Assembly: GCA_947038155.1 (NCBI GenBank)
Contig: CAMQVH010000008.1
Coordinates: 1-64,000 of the forward strand
From: an uncultured Bacteroides sp.
GTDB lineage: Bacteria; Bacteroidota; Bacteroidia; Bacteroidales; Bacteroidaceae
Direction: 5' to 3'
Length of the DNA stretch: 64,000 nucleotides
How positions within the stretch are numbered: the stretch's first letter is position 1; every line of letters starts with the position of its first letter. Of this stretch, positions 9,154-17,555 are shown piece by piece. Under the pieces are notes generated by a model, which was given only the letters and a program-made list of their open reading frames with translations, ran no database searches and was not told the origin of the DNA. A program made the translations under genes and the position numbers.

Positions 9154-9161
9154 TATCTTTG
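9154..9161 (+). promoter_or_regulatory. -7 box (TATCTTTG) 4 nt before YigZ ATG
   Basis: This is an exact Bacteroides -7 motif with only GCGG between its preceding T-run end and the ATG at 9166 (four bases after TATCTTTG). It implies a leaderless or near-leaderless transcript. No good -33 element is seen. Confidence 0.6.
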
Positions 9162-9165
9162 CGGC

Positions 9166-9774
9166 ATGACTGCTGAAGATACTTATAAAACAATCGTCGA
9201 ACCTTCCGAAGGTATTTATACAGAAAAGCGAAGCAAGTTTATTGCCATCGCTTTGCCTGTGCGTACCCTTGATGAGATAAAAGCGCATCTTGAAACGTAT
9301 CAGAAGAAGTACTATGATGCACGGCACGTGTGCTATGCTTATATGTTGGGTGCAGCGCGAAAGGATTTTCGTGCCAATGATAACGGTGAACCTTCGGGAA
9401 CGGCGGGAAAGCCTATTCTCGGGCAAATTAACTCTAATGAGCTGACTGATATCCTGATTATTGTAGTCCGTTATTTCGGCGGAATCAAGTTAGGAACGAG
9501 CGGACTGATTGTAGCTTATAAAGCAGCTGCTGCCGAAGCAATATCTGCCGCTACCATTATAGAAAAAACGGTAGATGAAGAAGTGACCGTAATGTTTGAA
9601 TATCCTTTTATGAACGATATCATGCGTATTGTAAAGGAGGAAGAACCAGAAATTCTCAGTCAATCGTACGATATGGATTGCAGCATGACATTGTGTATTC
9701 GTCGTTCCATGATGCCCAAACTGCGTGCACGATTGGAGAAAGTAGAGACCGCAAGGATTCTTGATGAAGAGTAA
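9166..9774 (+). CDS. YigZ/IMPACT family protein
   Basis: This 202-aa cytosolic protein belongs to the YigZ/IMPACT family. The signature stretch is DDARHVCYAYMLG-like (YYDARHVCYAYMLG), followed by DNGEPSGTAGKPIL and VVRYFGGIKLGTSGLIVAYK in the N-terminal half. A ferredoxin-like C-terminal half with sequence EYPFMNDIMRIVKEEE follows. Family members bind nucleic acid or affect translation regulation, but the bacterial role is unsettled. The HpaII-like gene follows 21 bp later and is likely cotranscribed. Confidence 0.9.
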   Translation: MTAEDTYKTIVEPSEGIYTEKRSKFIAIALPVRTLDEIKAHLETYQKKYYDARHVCYAYMLGAARKDFRANDNGEPSGTAGKPILGQINSNELTDILIIVVRYFGGIKLGTSGLIVAYKAAAAEAISAATIIEKTVDEEVTVMFEYPFMNDIMRIVKEEEPEILSQSYDMDCSMTLCIRRSMMPKLRARLEKVETARILDEE

Positions 9775-9795
9775 AATAAAGAAAAACAAGAATAT

Positions 9796-10881
9796 ATGGC
9801 ATTTGAAGCAACAAAAAGAGAATGGTGTGAACTGTATACTTTCTTCCGTCTGCTGACAGAAGGAAAAGTAACGTTGGGTACGGCTAAGGCAAAGAAAGGA
9901 GAAATCAACTGGCCTATCGCAATGATTCAACGGGAGGAACATGACGGAACGCGCTGCTACTATATAGAAAAAGAGATGGTCCGCATCAAAGGAGAAAACA
10001 GTGAGAAATCCGTTCCCCGGGAAGATTTCGGGATTGTGGCAGATTTGATTTTGCAGGCTGTCAAGTCCTCTTCGGAGGATGAAGTCGCTTCTCCGGATGG
10101 GGTGGAAGAGTTTTTGGATGAAGTCGCAATTTTCGATCTGGAAGCGAAGACGGAAGATCGTACTGATTTTTATATTGCCTTCTGGCATCCGGAGGCACCG
10201 TTGAGCGGGTTCAGCGTTCGTTCGCGATTGGGTGCTATGAATCCGCTGTTGAACGGAGGCCGTGCAGCTAACTTGAAACTGGAACAGAGCGGAGTCAAAT
10301 TTGCAACACCTACGGTGAATAAGATTAATGCGTTGCCGGAAGCCCCTAATGAAGTAGCAGAGCGAATGCTACTGATTGAGCGCTTGGGTGGTGTACTCAA
10401 ATACTCGGACGTGGCAGATCGGGTATTCCGTAGCAATCTTTTAATGATTGACTTACACTTTCCTCGTGTGCTTACAGAAATGGTGCGCATCATGCACTTG
10501 GACGACATCACCCGTATCAGTGAACTGACGGAAGTAATCAAACAGATGAACCCGTTGAAAATAAAAGATGAACTGGTAAACAAACATGGTTTTTATGAGT
10601 TTAAAGTGAAGCAATTCCTGATGGCATTAGCCTTGGGTATGCGTCCGGCAAAGATCTATACAGGACAGGATTCGGCTGTTGAAGGTATCCTGCTGATGGA
10701 TGGGAGTGGAGAAGTTCTTTGCTATCACAAGTCAGAGAAACCGGTTATGGAGGACTTCCTGTTTTTGAATACCCGTTTGGAGAAAGGCTCTCTGGATAAG
10801 GACAAATACGGCTTTTTGGAAAGAGAGAACGGAACGTATTACTTCAAACTGAATGCCAAGATCGGATTGGTAAAACGATGA
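9796..10881 (+). CDS. HpaII-family type II restriction endonuclease (solitary)
   Basis: This 361-aa protein resembles the HpaII restriction endonuclease family (HpaII cuts CCGG). The basis is the N-terminus KREWCELYTFFRLLTEGKV, the central GFSVRSRLGAMNPLLNGG, and a length close to 358 aa. In the family the central motif is usually written GFSIKS, with the Lys as part of a PD-(D/E)xK active site; here the position appears to be Arg (SVRS). No DNA methyltransferase gene is visible on either side. It could be a domesticated or inactive nuclease. The assignment rests on recalled family patterns and is moderately sure. Confidence 0.65.
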   Translation: MAFEATKREWCELYTFFRLLTEGKVTLGTAKAKKGEINWPIAMIQREEHDGTRCYYIEKEMVRIKGENSEKSVPREDFGIVADLILQAVKSSSEDEVASPDGVEEFLDEVAIFDLEAKTEDRTDFYIAFWHPEAPLSGFSVRSRLGAMNPLLNGGRAANLKLEQSGVKFATPTVNKINALPEAPNEVAERMLLIERLGGVLKYSDVADRVFRSNLLMIDLHFPRVLTEMVRIMHLDDITRISELTEVIKQMNPLKIKDELVNKHGFYEFKVKQFLMALALGMRPAKIYTGQDSAVEGILLMDGSGEVLCYHKSEKPVMEDFLFLNTRLEKGSLDKDKYGFLERENGTYYFKLNAKIGLVKR

Positions 10882-10923
10882 TGCAAGTGGTGAACGAGTT
10901 GTAAGTATAGTAAAATATAGTAT

Positions 10924-11493
10924 ATGAAAACGAATGAAGTTTTAGAAAACATCAAAGCACGTCGTAGTGTACGGGCTTATACTGACCGGCAAGTTTCGGA
11001 AGAAGACTTGCAGGCTATTCTGGAAGCTGCCACTTTTGCACCCAGTGGGATGCATTTGGAGACATGGCATTTTACCGCTATTCGGAATGCGGATAAACTG
11101 GCAGAATTGAATGAACGGATTAAAGGCGCTTTCGCTAAGAGCGATGAACCGAAATTACAGGAACGTGGTCATAGCAAGGCGTATTGCTGTTATTATCATG
11201 CCCCGACTTTGGTGATCGTGTCCAATGAACCCACTCAATGGTGGGCCGGTATGGATTGTGCCTGCGCGATTGAGAATATGTTTTTGGCTGCCCATTCTTT
11301 GGGAATCGGATCTTGCTGGATCAATCAGTTGGGTACGACTTGTGATGATCCCGAAGTTCGTGAATTTATAAGTTCTTTGGGGGTACCGGAGAATCACAAA
11401 GTATATGGCTGTGTAGCTTTAGGATATGCTGATCCTAAAATCCCACTAAGGGAGAAAACTGTAAAAGCCGGAACAGTGACTGTTGTCAGATAG
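10924..11493 (+). CDS. Nitroreductase family protein
   Basis: This 189-aa FMN-dependent flavoprotein of the nitroreductase family reduces nitro or other electron-poor compounds using NAD(P)H; the real substrate is unknown. ARRSVRAYTDRQVSEEDL and AATFAPSGMHLETWHF are the FMN-binding N-terminal signatures. ENMFLAAHSLGIGSCWINQ and VYGCVALGYAD are the typical C-terminal ones. It lies 42 bp after the HpaII-like gene on the same strand and ends before a hairpin terminator. Confidence 0.92.
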   Translation: MKTNEVLENIKARRSVRAYTDRQVSEEDLQAILEAATFAPSGMHLETWHFTAIRNADKLAELNERIKGAFAKSDEPKLQERGHSKAYCCYYHAPTLVIVSNEPTQWWAGMDCACAIENMFLAAHSLGIGSCWINQLGTTCDDPEVREFISSLGVPENHKVYGCVALGYADPKIPLREKTVKAGTVTVVR

Positions 11494-11556
11494 AACCACC
11501 AGGCTATGTTTCCGACAAACATGGAATGAAGAGCAGCATGATAACCGTAAGGTTTC

Positions 11557-11644
11557 GGAGTCGCTTCTTATGTTCATTTAGCTCGGTGCTTATTGGAATA
11601 CGCTCGGTGCTTAACAAAGGTAAGCCCGGAGCTCAGCAGATGCG
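11557..11644. repeat. 21-22-bp tandem repeat array B (GCTCGGTGCTTA core)
   Basis: GCTCGGTGCTTA occurs identically at 11581 and 11602. Diverged relatives lie upstream (AGTCGCTTCTTA at 11559) and downstream (GCCCGGAGCTCA at 11624, GTTCCGGGCTTA at 11646), giving a 21-22-bp spacing. The downstream two form the arms of a terminator hairpin. The array lies between the convergent nitroreductase and gcvP genes. Its core is the reverse complement of the core found in array C near 31.8 kb. Confidence 0.7.
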
Positions 11645-11663
11645 AGTTCCGGGCTTATTTTTT
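11622..11663 (+). terminator. Hairpin terminator between nitroreductase and gcvP
   Basis: AAGCCCGGAGCTC (11622-11634) pairs with GAGTTCCGGGCTT (11644-11656) over 13 positions with one G-T pair, then ATTTTTT follows. It suits the plus-strand nitroreductase and may also serve gcvP from the other side. Confidence 0.85.
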
Positions 11664-11693
11664 CATGTACGGATTTCCTTTGAAAGTTTCTTC

Positions 11694-14543
11694 TTATTCG
11701 AACGTTCCGTAGCGGGTCGGCAATAATTTCCGGTCTCCCAACGTATTGTCTACGCGAGCCACATTCACCCAGAACTTATTCTCACGCACACTTTCTATCG
11801 GATACGCTGCTTTCTCACGTGTGTAGGAATGTTCCCAGTTATCATTCACAATTTCATATTCCGGATGCGGGGCGTTGACTAATACATTATCATTCTTATC
11901 CGCTTCTTCGTTCTTCACTTCCTGAATTTCTTTCCATATATTCAGCATGACGTCTACAAAGTTGTCCAACTCCGCCAGGCTTTCGCTTTCGGTAGGTTCA
12001 ATCATTAATGTGCCGTGAACAGGGAAGGAGAGAGTCGGTGCATGATAACCGTAGTCCATCAGACGCTTCGCAATGTCATTTTCTGAGATACCCGTTTCTT
12101 CATGTACCTTGCGGCATTCCAGAATCATTTCGTGTCCGACGAAACCGGTAGCTCCCCGATAAACAATGCCGTAAGTATCTTTCAGACAAGCAGCCAGATA
12201 GTTGGCATTGAGAATGGCTATTTTAGTAGCCTGGGTCAAGCCTTCGGTACCCATCATCCGGATGTAGCCGTATGTGATAGGCAAGATACCCGCACTGCCG
12301 AACGGAGCTGCGGAAACCTGATTTTGCGTACTGCCGAAGATCGAATGTCCCGGCAAGAATGGAACCAGATGCTCAGCTACACAGATAGGGCCTACACCCG
12401 GACCGCCGCCACCGTGCGGTGAAGCAAACGTCTTGTGCAAATTCAAGTGACAAACGTCTGCACCGATAAATCCCGGATTGGTCAATCCTACCTGTGCATT
12501 CATGTTGGCACCGTCCATATATACTTGTGCGCCACAAGCATGGATGATTTCACAGATTTCCTTTATTTCCGTCTCGAAGATACCATGCGTTGACGGATAG
12601 GTGATCATCAGTGCAGCCAGTGCTTCCTTGTTCTCTTCGGCTTTGGCACGCAGGTCGCCCATATCCACGTTTCCTTGCTCGTCGCAAGCGCAGGTGACGG
12701 TTTCAAATCCGGCCTGTATGGCAGATGCAGGATTCGTGCCGTGTGCCGAAGCCGGAATCAATATTTTGTTGCGATGTCCCTGACCGATGCTTTCAAGATA
12801 GGCACGGATAACTCGCAGACCGGCATATTCTCCCGCAGCCCCTGAGTTCGGTTGCAGGCTGACACCTGCAAATCCGGTAATAACCTTCAAGTCCTCACTC
12901 AAATTGCTGATCAATTCACGATATCCTTCCGCCTGATCTTCCGGCACCAACGGATGCATGCTCATAAATTCCGGACGGCTTAAAGGAAGCATTTCAGCGG
13001 CTGCGTTGAGCTTCATTGTGCACGATCCGAGGGAAATCATTGACTGGGCCAATGAAATATCCTTCCGGTCCAGACGTTTGATGTAGCGCATCATTTCCGT
13101 TTCCGTATGATAGTTGGAGAATACCTCGTGCGTGAGAAAAGGTGTGGTACGTTTCAGAGCTTTGTCAATATTGCTCTTTTCCGGCACGTCCTCTACCTTC
13201 TGATAATCCTTGCCGGCGGCAATGGCGAAGATGGAAAGCAGCACGTTCGTAGCTGCTACGTCCGTTGTCTCATCGATGCTAAAGCCTACGTCACCGTTTT
13301 CATAATAGCGCAGGTTCACTTCTTTGCTCAGTGCGATCGTGCGAATCTGCTGCGCCGAAACGTGTTCCGGCAACTCGAAACGCAGCGTATCGAAATATTG
13401 TGCATTGACTTGCGTATATCCGAATTTCTTTAATTGCTTGTCGAGGAAGACAGTGATGCTATGAATACGCGAAGCAATCGTTTTGATTCCTTCCTGTCCG
13501 TGATATACAGCGTAGAAACCTGCCATCGTAGCGAGCAGTGCCTGAGCCGTACAAATATTGGAAGTGGCTTTTTCGCGTTTGATATGCTGTTCGCGTGTCT
13601 GCAAAGCCATTCGGTAGCAGAGTTTGCCGTATTTGTCTTTGGACCATCCGATGATGCGTCCCGGCATGTTCCGCTTGTACTCGTCACGTGTGGCGAAGTA
13701 GGCTGCCGAAGGACCACCGTAAAACATTGGTGTACCCAGACGTTGCGTTGTACCGAATACGATATCCGCTCCCCATTCTCCCGGAGGAGTCAGCAGGGCA
13801 AGACTCAGAATATCGGCGGCAACGGCAACTTTGCAGTCTGCTTCATGTGCCTTCTTTGTGAAGTCGGCATAGTCTTCCACATTACCGCTGGAGTTAGGAT
13901 ATTGCAGGATGCAGGCGAAGATTTCCGGTGAGGGTTCAAACTCTTTGTATTTGCCTACCCGCAATTCGATGCCTTGTGGAATGGCACGTGTGGTCATTAC
14001 TGCCAAGGTCTGCGGGAAGATGTTTTCGTCCACAAAGACTACGTTGGCACCTGCTTTTTGCTGGGTACGCGAACGCAGAGCATACATCATGGTTACGGCT
14101 TCGGCGGCGGCAGTCGCTTCATCCAGCAGTGAGCAGTTGGCGAGCGGCATAGCGGTGAGGTCACAGACGGCAGTCTGGAAATTCATCAACGCTTCCAGTC
14201 TTCCTTGCGACACTTCTGTCTGATAAGGCGTGTAAGAAGTATACCATACGGGATTTTCGAATACATTCCGCTGGATAACGGCAGGAGTAATCGTATTATA
14301 CCACCCCAATCCGATGTACGTAGTATACAGTTTGTTTTTACTTGCCAGTCCGGCAATGTGTTTTCCAAATTCGTATTCCGTCAACGGCTTGGCCAGTGCC
14401 AGCGGTTCCTTTAGCCGGATGTTGGCAGGGATGGTTTTGTTGATCAGTTCATCCAGTGAGTCTACGCCTATTTTGCGGAGCATCACGGCTGTGTCTTCTT
14501 CATTGATGCCGATGTGACGGCTAGCTAACAAATCTGTTTTCAT
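11694..14543 (-). CDS. gcvP: Glycine dehydrogenase (decarboxylating), P protein
   Basis: This is the PLP-dependent P protein of the glycine cleavage system. It decarboxylates glycine and passes the aminomethyl group to the lipoyl H protein. The 949 aa form a single fused P1-P2 chain. The N-terminus LASRHIGINEEDTAVMLRKIG is typical, and the PLP Lys lies in HLNLHKTFASPHGGGGPG near residue 705. The other gcv genes are not in the window. It lies downstream of the MBL and rsmG genes on the same strand, separated from MBL by a palindromic repeat that may end or weaken read-through. The lipB gene in the window supplies the octanoyl step needed for the partner H protein. Confidence 0.97.
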   Translation of the reverse strand: MKTDLLASRHIGINEEDTAVMLRKIGVDSLDELINKTIPANIRLKEPLALAKPLTEYEFGKHIAGLASKNKLYTTYIGLGWYNTITPAVIQRNVFENPVWYTSYTPYQTEVSQGRLEALMNFQTAVCDLTAMPLANCSLLDEATAAAEAVTMMYALRSRTQQKAGANVVFVDENIFPQTLAVMTTRAIPQGIELRVGKYKEFEPSPEIFACILQYPNSSGNVEDYADFTKKAHEADCKVAVAADILSLALLTPPGEWGADIVFGTTQRLGTPMFYGGPSAAYFATRDEYKRNMPGRIIGWSKDKYGKLCYRMALQTREQHIKREKATSNICTAQALLATMAGFYAVYHGQEGIKTIASRIHSITVFLDKQLKKFGYTQVNAQYFDTLRFELPEHVSAQQIRTIALSKEVNLRYYENGDVGFSIDETTDVAATNVLLSIFAIAAGKDYQKVEDVPEKSNIDKALKRTTPFLTHEVFSNYHTETEMMRYIKRLDRKDISLAQSMISLGSCTMKLNAAAEMLPLSRPEFMSMHPLVPEDQAEGYRELISNLSEDLKVITGFAGVSLQPNSGAAGEYAGLRVIRAYLESIGQGHRNKILIPASAHGTNPASAIQAGFETVTCACDEQGNVDMGDLRAKAEENKEALAALMITYPSTHGIFETEIKEICEIIHACGAQVYMDGANMNAQVGLTNPGFIGADVCHLNLHKTFASPHGGGGPGVGPICVAEHLVPFLPGHSIFGSTQNQVSAAPFGSAGILPITYGYIRMMGTEGLTQATKIAILNANYLAACLKDTYGIVYRGATGFVGHEMILECRKVHEETGISENDIAKRLMDYGYHAPTLSFPVHGTLMIEPTESESLAELDNFVDVMLNIWKEIQEVKNEEADKNDNVLVNAPHPEYEIVNDNWEHSYTREKAAYPIESVRENKFWVNVARVDNTLGDRKLLPTRYGTFE

Positions 14544-14563
14544 AATTTATGGGGGATGTTTTT

Positions 14564-14646
14564 AAGTATTAGGTATTAAGTATTATCCATGCGGATAAAT
14601 ATGCCAGAAGCTACGGTTAATACCTAATACTTAATACCTAATACTT
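14564..14646. repeat. Long palindromic repeat between MBL hydrolase and gcvP
   Basis: A 22-bp arm at 14564-14585 (AAGTATTAGGTATTAAG then TATTA) is repeated exactly inverted at 14625-14646, around a 39-bp loop. The arms are built from alternating TATTAGG/TATTAAG words, so each arm is also internally repetitive. It lies in the gap between two same-strand genes and could act as a stem-loop terminator or mRNA stabiliser. Confidence 0.8.
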
Positions 14647-14658
14647 GTATTCTTTTTT

Positions 14659-15297
14659 TTATCTGAAAAATGGATTCTCTGCCTTCTCCATTCCGATAGT
14701 CGTTGGCGCACCGTGTCCGGGGTAGACGACTGTCTCGTTGGGAAGTACGAATAAACGGCTGCAAATATGATCGATCAGTTCGTCGAAGTTGCCTCCCGAC
14801 AGATCGGCACGACCGATGCTGCCTTGAAACAATACGTCGCCGGAGAACATGCAGTTTTCTTCCTTGCAATAATACACCAGGCTGCCGGGCGAATGTCCGG
14901 GGACATGGATCGCTTCCAGTTTGGTATGTCCGAAGGTGATGATATCTCCGTCATGCAGATATTTTCCCAACGGAACCGGTTCTTCCTGCAATTGGAAGCC
15001 GAACATACGGCTCTGTTTCGGAGCTTCATCGATCCAGAACTCATCCGCCTTATTGGCTTCTGCCGACAGACCGAACTCTTTCAGCATAAACGGATTGCCG
15101 AAGATGTGATCCAGGTGTAAGTGAGTATTCAGCAGATGTTTCACTGTCAACTCATTGGTGAGGATGAACTTCTTTAGTGCTTGTTTTTCCTCTTCGTAGA
15201 AGCAGCCCGGATCGATGACAACCGCTTCTTTTGTGTCATCCCATAAAACGTAGCAATTTACGGGAAACATATTAAACTCAAATCTCTTTATTTTCAT
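14659..15297 (-). CDS. MBL-fold metallo-hydrolase (glyoxalase II-like)
   Basis: This 212-aa cytosolic metallo-beta-lactamase-fold hydrolase contains the metal motif NTHLHLDH near residue 60. Further metal-ligand segments are VPGHSPGS, FSGDVLF and VYPGHG. The size and motifs fit the small glyoxalase II-like/YcbL group of thioester or lactone hydrolases; the substrate is not deducible. It starts 21 bp after the rsmG stop and precedes gcvP on the same strand. Confidence 0.9.
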   Translation of the reverse strand: MKIKRFEFNMFPVNCYVLWDDTKEAVVIDPGCFYEEEKQALKKFILTNELTVKHLLNTHLHLDHIFGNPFMLKEFGLSAEANKADEFWIDEAPKQSRMFGFQLQEEPVPLGKYLHDGDIITFGHTKLEAIHVPGHSPGSLVYYCKEENCMFSGDVLFQGSIGRADLSGGNFDELIDHICSRLFVLPNETVVYPGHGAPTTIGMEKAENPFFR

Positions 15298-15318
15298 GGT
15301 TTTGATAACTCCTGATTC

Positions 15319-15939
15319 CTATATTTGTGAATATACTACCTTCTTTGTTTCAAAGAACTCTTCCTCGAAGTCTTCGCTCAGGCTGTGGATGACTGTTTTA
15401 TGCTTGAACGGCATCGTTTCATGCTCCAGTTCACCTCCTTTGAGACAGATTAGTCCGTTGGGCAAAGCGTTCTGCTGCTTGGGGGAAATGTTCTTCCGGA
15501 TGATCTTGATCAGATCCGCCAAGGGCATTACGGCACGGCTCACGACGAAGTCGAACAGTTGTTTTTCCTCTTCGGCACGGGCATGACGGAAGGTGACGTT
15601 TTTCAGTCCGATGGCATTGGCCACTTCTGTCGCCACACGTACTTTCTTGCCGATGCTGTCTACCAGATGAAACTTGGTTTCGGGGAACAGGATGGCGAGC
15701 GGAATGCCGGGAAATCCTCCTCCTGTACCCAAATCCATGACCTTGGTTCCGGGACGGAATTGAATCACTTTGGCGATGCCTAATGAATGGAGCACATGAT
15801 GCTCGTACAGATTTTCGATGTCTTTGCGGGAGATAACGTTGATTTTCGCATTCCAGTCGATGTAGAGGTCGTATAGAGCAGCAAACTGTTTACGCTGCTC
15901 TTCCGTCAGATCCGGAAAATATTTCAGTATGATTTCCAC
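15319..15939 (-). CDS. rsmG: 16S rRNA (guanine-N7)-methyltransferase RsmG
   Basis: This SAM-dependent enzyme methylates N7 of G527 (E. coli numbering) in 16S rRNA. The 206-aa protein has the SAM site VMDLGTGGGFPGIPLAILFP near residues 68-87, followed by VDSIGKK and the family motif RHARAEE. The N-terminal helix region EQRKQFAALYDLYIDWNAKINVISRKD is typical of RsmG/GidB. It heads the minus-strand group rsmG-MBL, possibly extending to gcvP. Confidence 0.95.
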   Translation of the reverse strand: MEIILKYFPDLTEEQRKQFAALYDLYIDWNAKINVISRKDIENLYEHHVLHSLGIAKVIQFRPGTKVMDLGTGGGFPGIPLAILFPETKFHLVDSIGKKVRVATEVANAIGLKNVTFRHARAEEEKQLFDFVVSRAVMPLADLIKIIRKNISPKQQNALPNGLICLKGGELEHETMPFKHKTVIHSLSEDFEEEFFETKKVVYSQI

Positions 15940-16052
15940 TTTAAGTATTTTGAATGGTGAATTTTGATTTATAAGTGAAATGAATATCCTTCTGCATCAT
16001 ACGGGGCAATAACAACAGGATATTCATTGGTGTTCAATCTTTTAATAGCTGT

Positions 16053-16904
16053 TTAATCTTTCAGATCTCCGAGAATTGGGTTGCTGCCCAGCAGGTGTTC
16101 CATCATAGAGTATGGAATGGTGACTTTGACAGGGCCCATCGAATACGGCGTGATGTCGTATATATTATAGTAGAAGGTGATCCCTTCTTTACTCAGATAA
16201 AAGTTCTCTGTCGGGGCGATGTCTCCGGTCGAAGCATATCCCATGTCTTCCAGCGCTTCGTGCGTAGTCACTTTGTTGTCGGCCATCAGCTGGTTCCAGA
16301 TCAGATCCGTCAGGGCTTCCTGGAAGTCGCCTACAAAAATATCATCGAGGCGGAGCGGACGCATCAGAGTGAGATCCATGTTCAGGAAAGTCGACATATA
16401 CATACCGTGTGCGCCTCCGGTATATTCGTTGTAGTCAACGCGGTATACTAGCAGGTCTTTCTCATACAGTTGCACGTGACTTTCGATGCTCTTGTAATAG
16501 GAGTACCATGCGCCTACCACTGCATCGCTTTCTTTATTCTTTTCGTCTTCGGCGTACATCGGCTCCTGATCGTGGCGATACTCGTCAATGTAATTCTTGG
16601 CGTATTGCTTCACTACCGCTTCCGGTTTTTCGCCGATATATTTGTCTCCGAAGCAGACGGAGATGAAGTAAGCGTTCAGACTGTCTTTCAGCATATCATC
16701 CGATGACTTGACGGGATAGGCGAAGTTGATGATAATATTGCACGCGGGTTTGGCGGTGTCATTAAAGAGGTGTGCCGTCTCGTTAACCTGTATACTATCG
16801 AATTGTAAAGCTCCCGTGTTTTTGTTCATCTTGTCATGACAAGAAAACAAAAAGCCGCTTACCGAAAGTATAACCGCAAGCAGACTGACATATTGTTTTT
16901 TCAT
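16053..16904 (-). CDS. DUF3298/DUF4163-type lipoprotein
   Basis: This is a secreted lipoprotein of about 283 aa with signal peptide MKKQYVSLLAVILSVSGFLFSC and the lipidated Cys at the end. The mature part resembles the DUF4163-DUF3298 (RsiV-like) arrangement: a beta-rich N-terminal part with VYRVDYNEYTGGAHGMY, then LRLDDIFVGDF and FYYNIYDITPYSMGPVKVTIPY. RsiV-type domains bind lysozyme in Firmicutes; no such role can be claimed here. ATG 16904 is chosen because a longer frame would start at a TTG lying inside the -7 box. No obvious operon partner. Confidence 0.85.
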   Translation of the reverse strand: MKKQYVSLLAVILSVSGFLFSCHDKMNKNTGALQFDSIQVNETAHLFNDTAKPACNIIINFAYPVKSSDDMLKDSLNAYFISVCFGDKYIGEKPEAVVKQYAKNYIDEYRHDQEPMYAEDEKNKESDAVVGAWYSYYKSIESHVQLYEKDLLVYRVDYNEYTGGAHGMYMSTFLNMDLTLMRPLRLDDIFVGDFQEALTDLIWNQLMADNKVTTHEALEDMGYASTGDIAPTENFYLSKEGITFYYNIYDITPYSMGPVKVTIPYSMMEHLLGSNPILGDLKD

Positions 16905-16952
16905 ACTCGTTTTTTCTATAAATTCAACATTGATCATATCTATCACTATCGA

Positions 16953-16984
16953 CAAATATAAATGAAATTACCGAATACTGCGAA
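16953..16984 (-). promoter_or_regulatory. Promoter of the DUF3298 lipoprotein gene
   Basis: On the minus strand TATATTTG (16953-16960) matches the -7 consensus. A TTCG (16981-16984) lies 20 bp upstream as a weak -33. It would give a leader of about 45 nt before ATG 16904. Confidence 0.55.
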
Positions 16985-17105
16985 TAAAAAAGGAAAAATA
17001 TTCAGCTACTTTCTCCGGCAATGTATATAGAGGATGCCATTGTTAATGATTCTTTTTTTCTTGCTTTTGTATCATATGTTACAGTTTTAATCTGTACACC
17101 GTACT

Positions 17106-17113
17106 TATCTTTG
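17106..17113 (+). promoter_or_regulatory. -7 box upstream of YecH gene
   Basis: TATCTTTG is an exact -7 consensus, 15 nt before the ATG at 17129, giving a short leader of about 10 nt. The -33 element is not clear. Confidence 0.55.
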
Positions 17114-17128
17114 CAGAAAAAATAGATT

Positions 17129-17362
17129 ATGGAACAGTTACATGCACACGAAGTCCTTCACATGATGGAGGGAAATAGTTATACTGAGGCATCTCTGAGA
17201 GCTGCAATCGTAGAGAAGTTTGGCGAACATCAGCGTTTTTATACTTGTTCGGCAGATAATATGGAAGTGGACGAACTGATCGGATTTCTTAAACGAAAAG
17301 GGAAGTTCATGCCTGCCGGTGAGGAATTTACGGTCGATATCAGTAAGGTATGCAGTCATTGA
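17129..17362 (+). CDS. YecH family metal-binding-like protein
   Basis: This small 77-aa protein has the sequence pattern of the YecH/DUF2492 family: EVLHMMEGNSYTEASLRAAIVEKFG, then RFYTCSADNMEVDELIGFLKRKGKF. The His near the N-terminus (HAHEVLH) and the Cys in FYTCS could bind metal, and family names suggest it. It is monocistronic, with its own -7 box. It lies next to a metal-handling region, which fits but does not prove a metal role. Confidence 0.8.
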   Translation: MEQLHAHEVLHMMEGNSYTEASLRAAIVEKFGEHQRFYTCSADNMEVDELIGFLKRKGKFMPAGEEFTVDISKVCSH

Positions 17363-17490
17363 TTCTCTGTGGCGGACGGTATGATAGATAAGCCAATAGG
17401 ATAGTTGGGAGAAGAGATGTTAGTAGTTGTAGGTTATACCTGTCGTTTTTCATAGATAGGGAAATTCCTATTTGCAAGTAGGAAGAAGTC

Positions 17491-17522
17491 TTTGCGAAGG
17501 GAATTTTCTCATACTACATTTG
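17491..17522 (+). promoter_or_regulatory. Promoter TTTG-N20-TACATTTG
   Basis: TTTG (17491-17494) and TACATTTG (17515-17522) are 20 bp apart, an exact Bacteroides-type promoter. It lies 33 bp before the ATG of the lipoprotein gene at 17556. Confidence 0.75.
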
Positions 17523-17555
17523 GGGTATTCAAAAAACTACTAAACTATACCTATT

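Noticed and set aside
9490..10188. Minus-strand ORF of 232 codons across YigZ and the HpaII-like gene
   Set aside because: It spans two real plus-strand genes and their junction; the composition is shadow-like.
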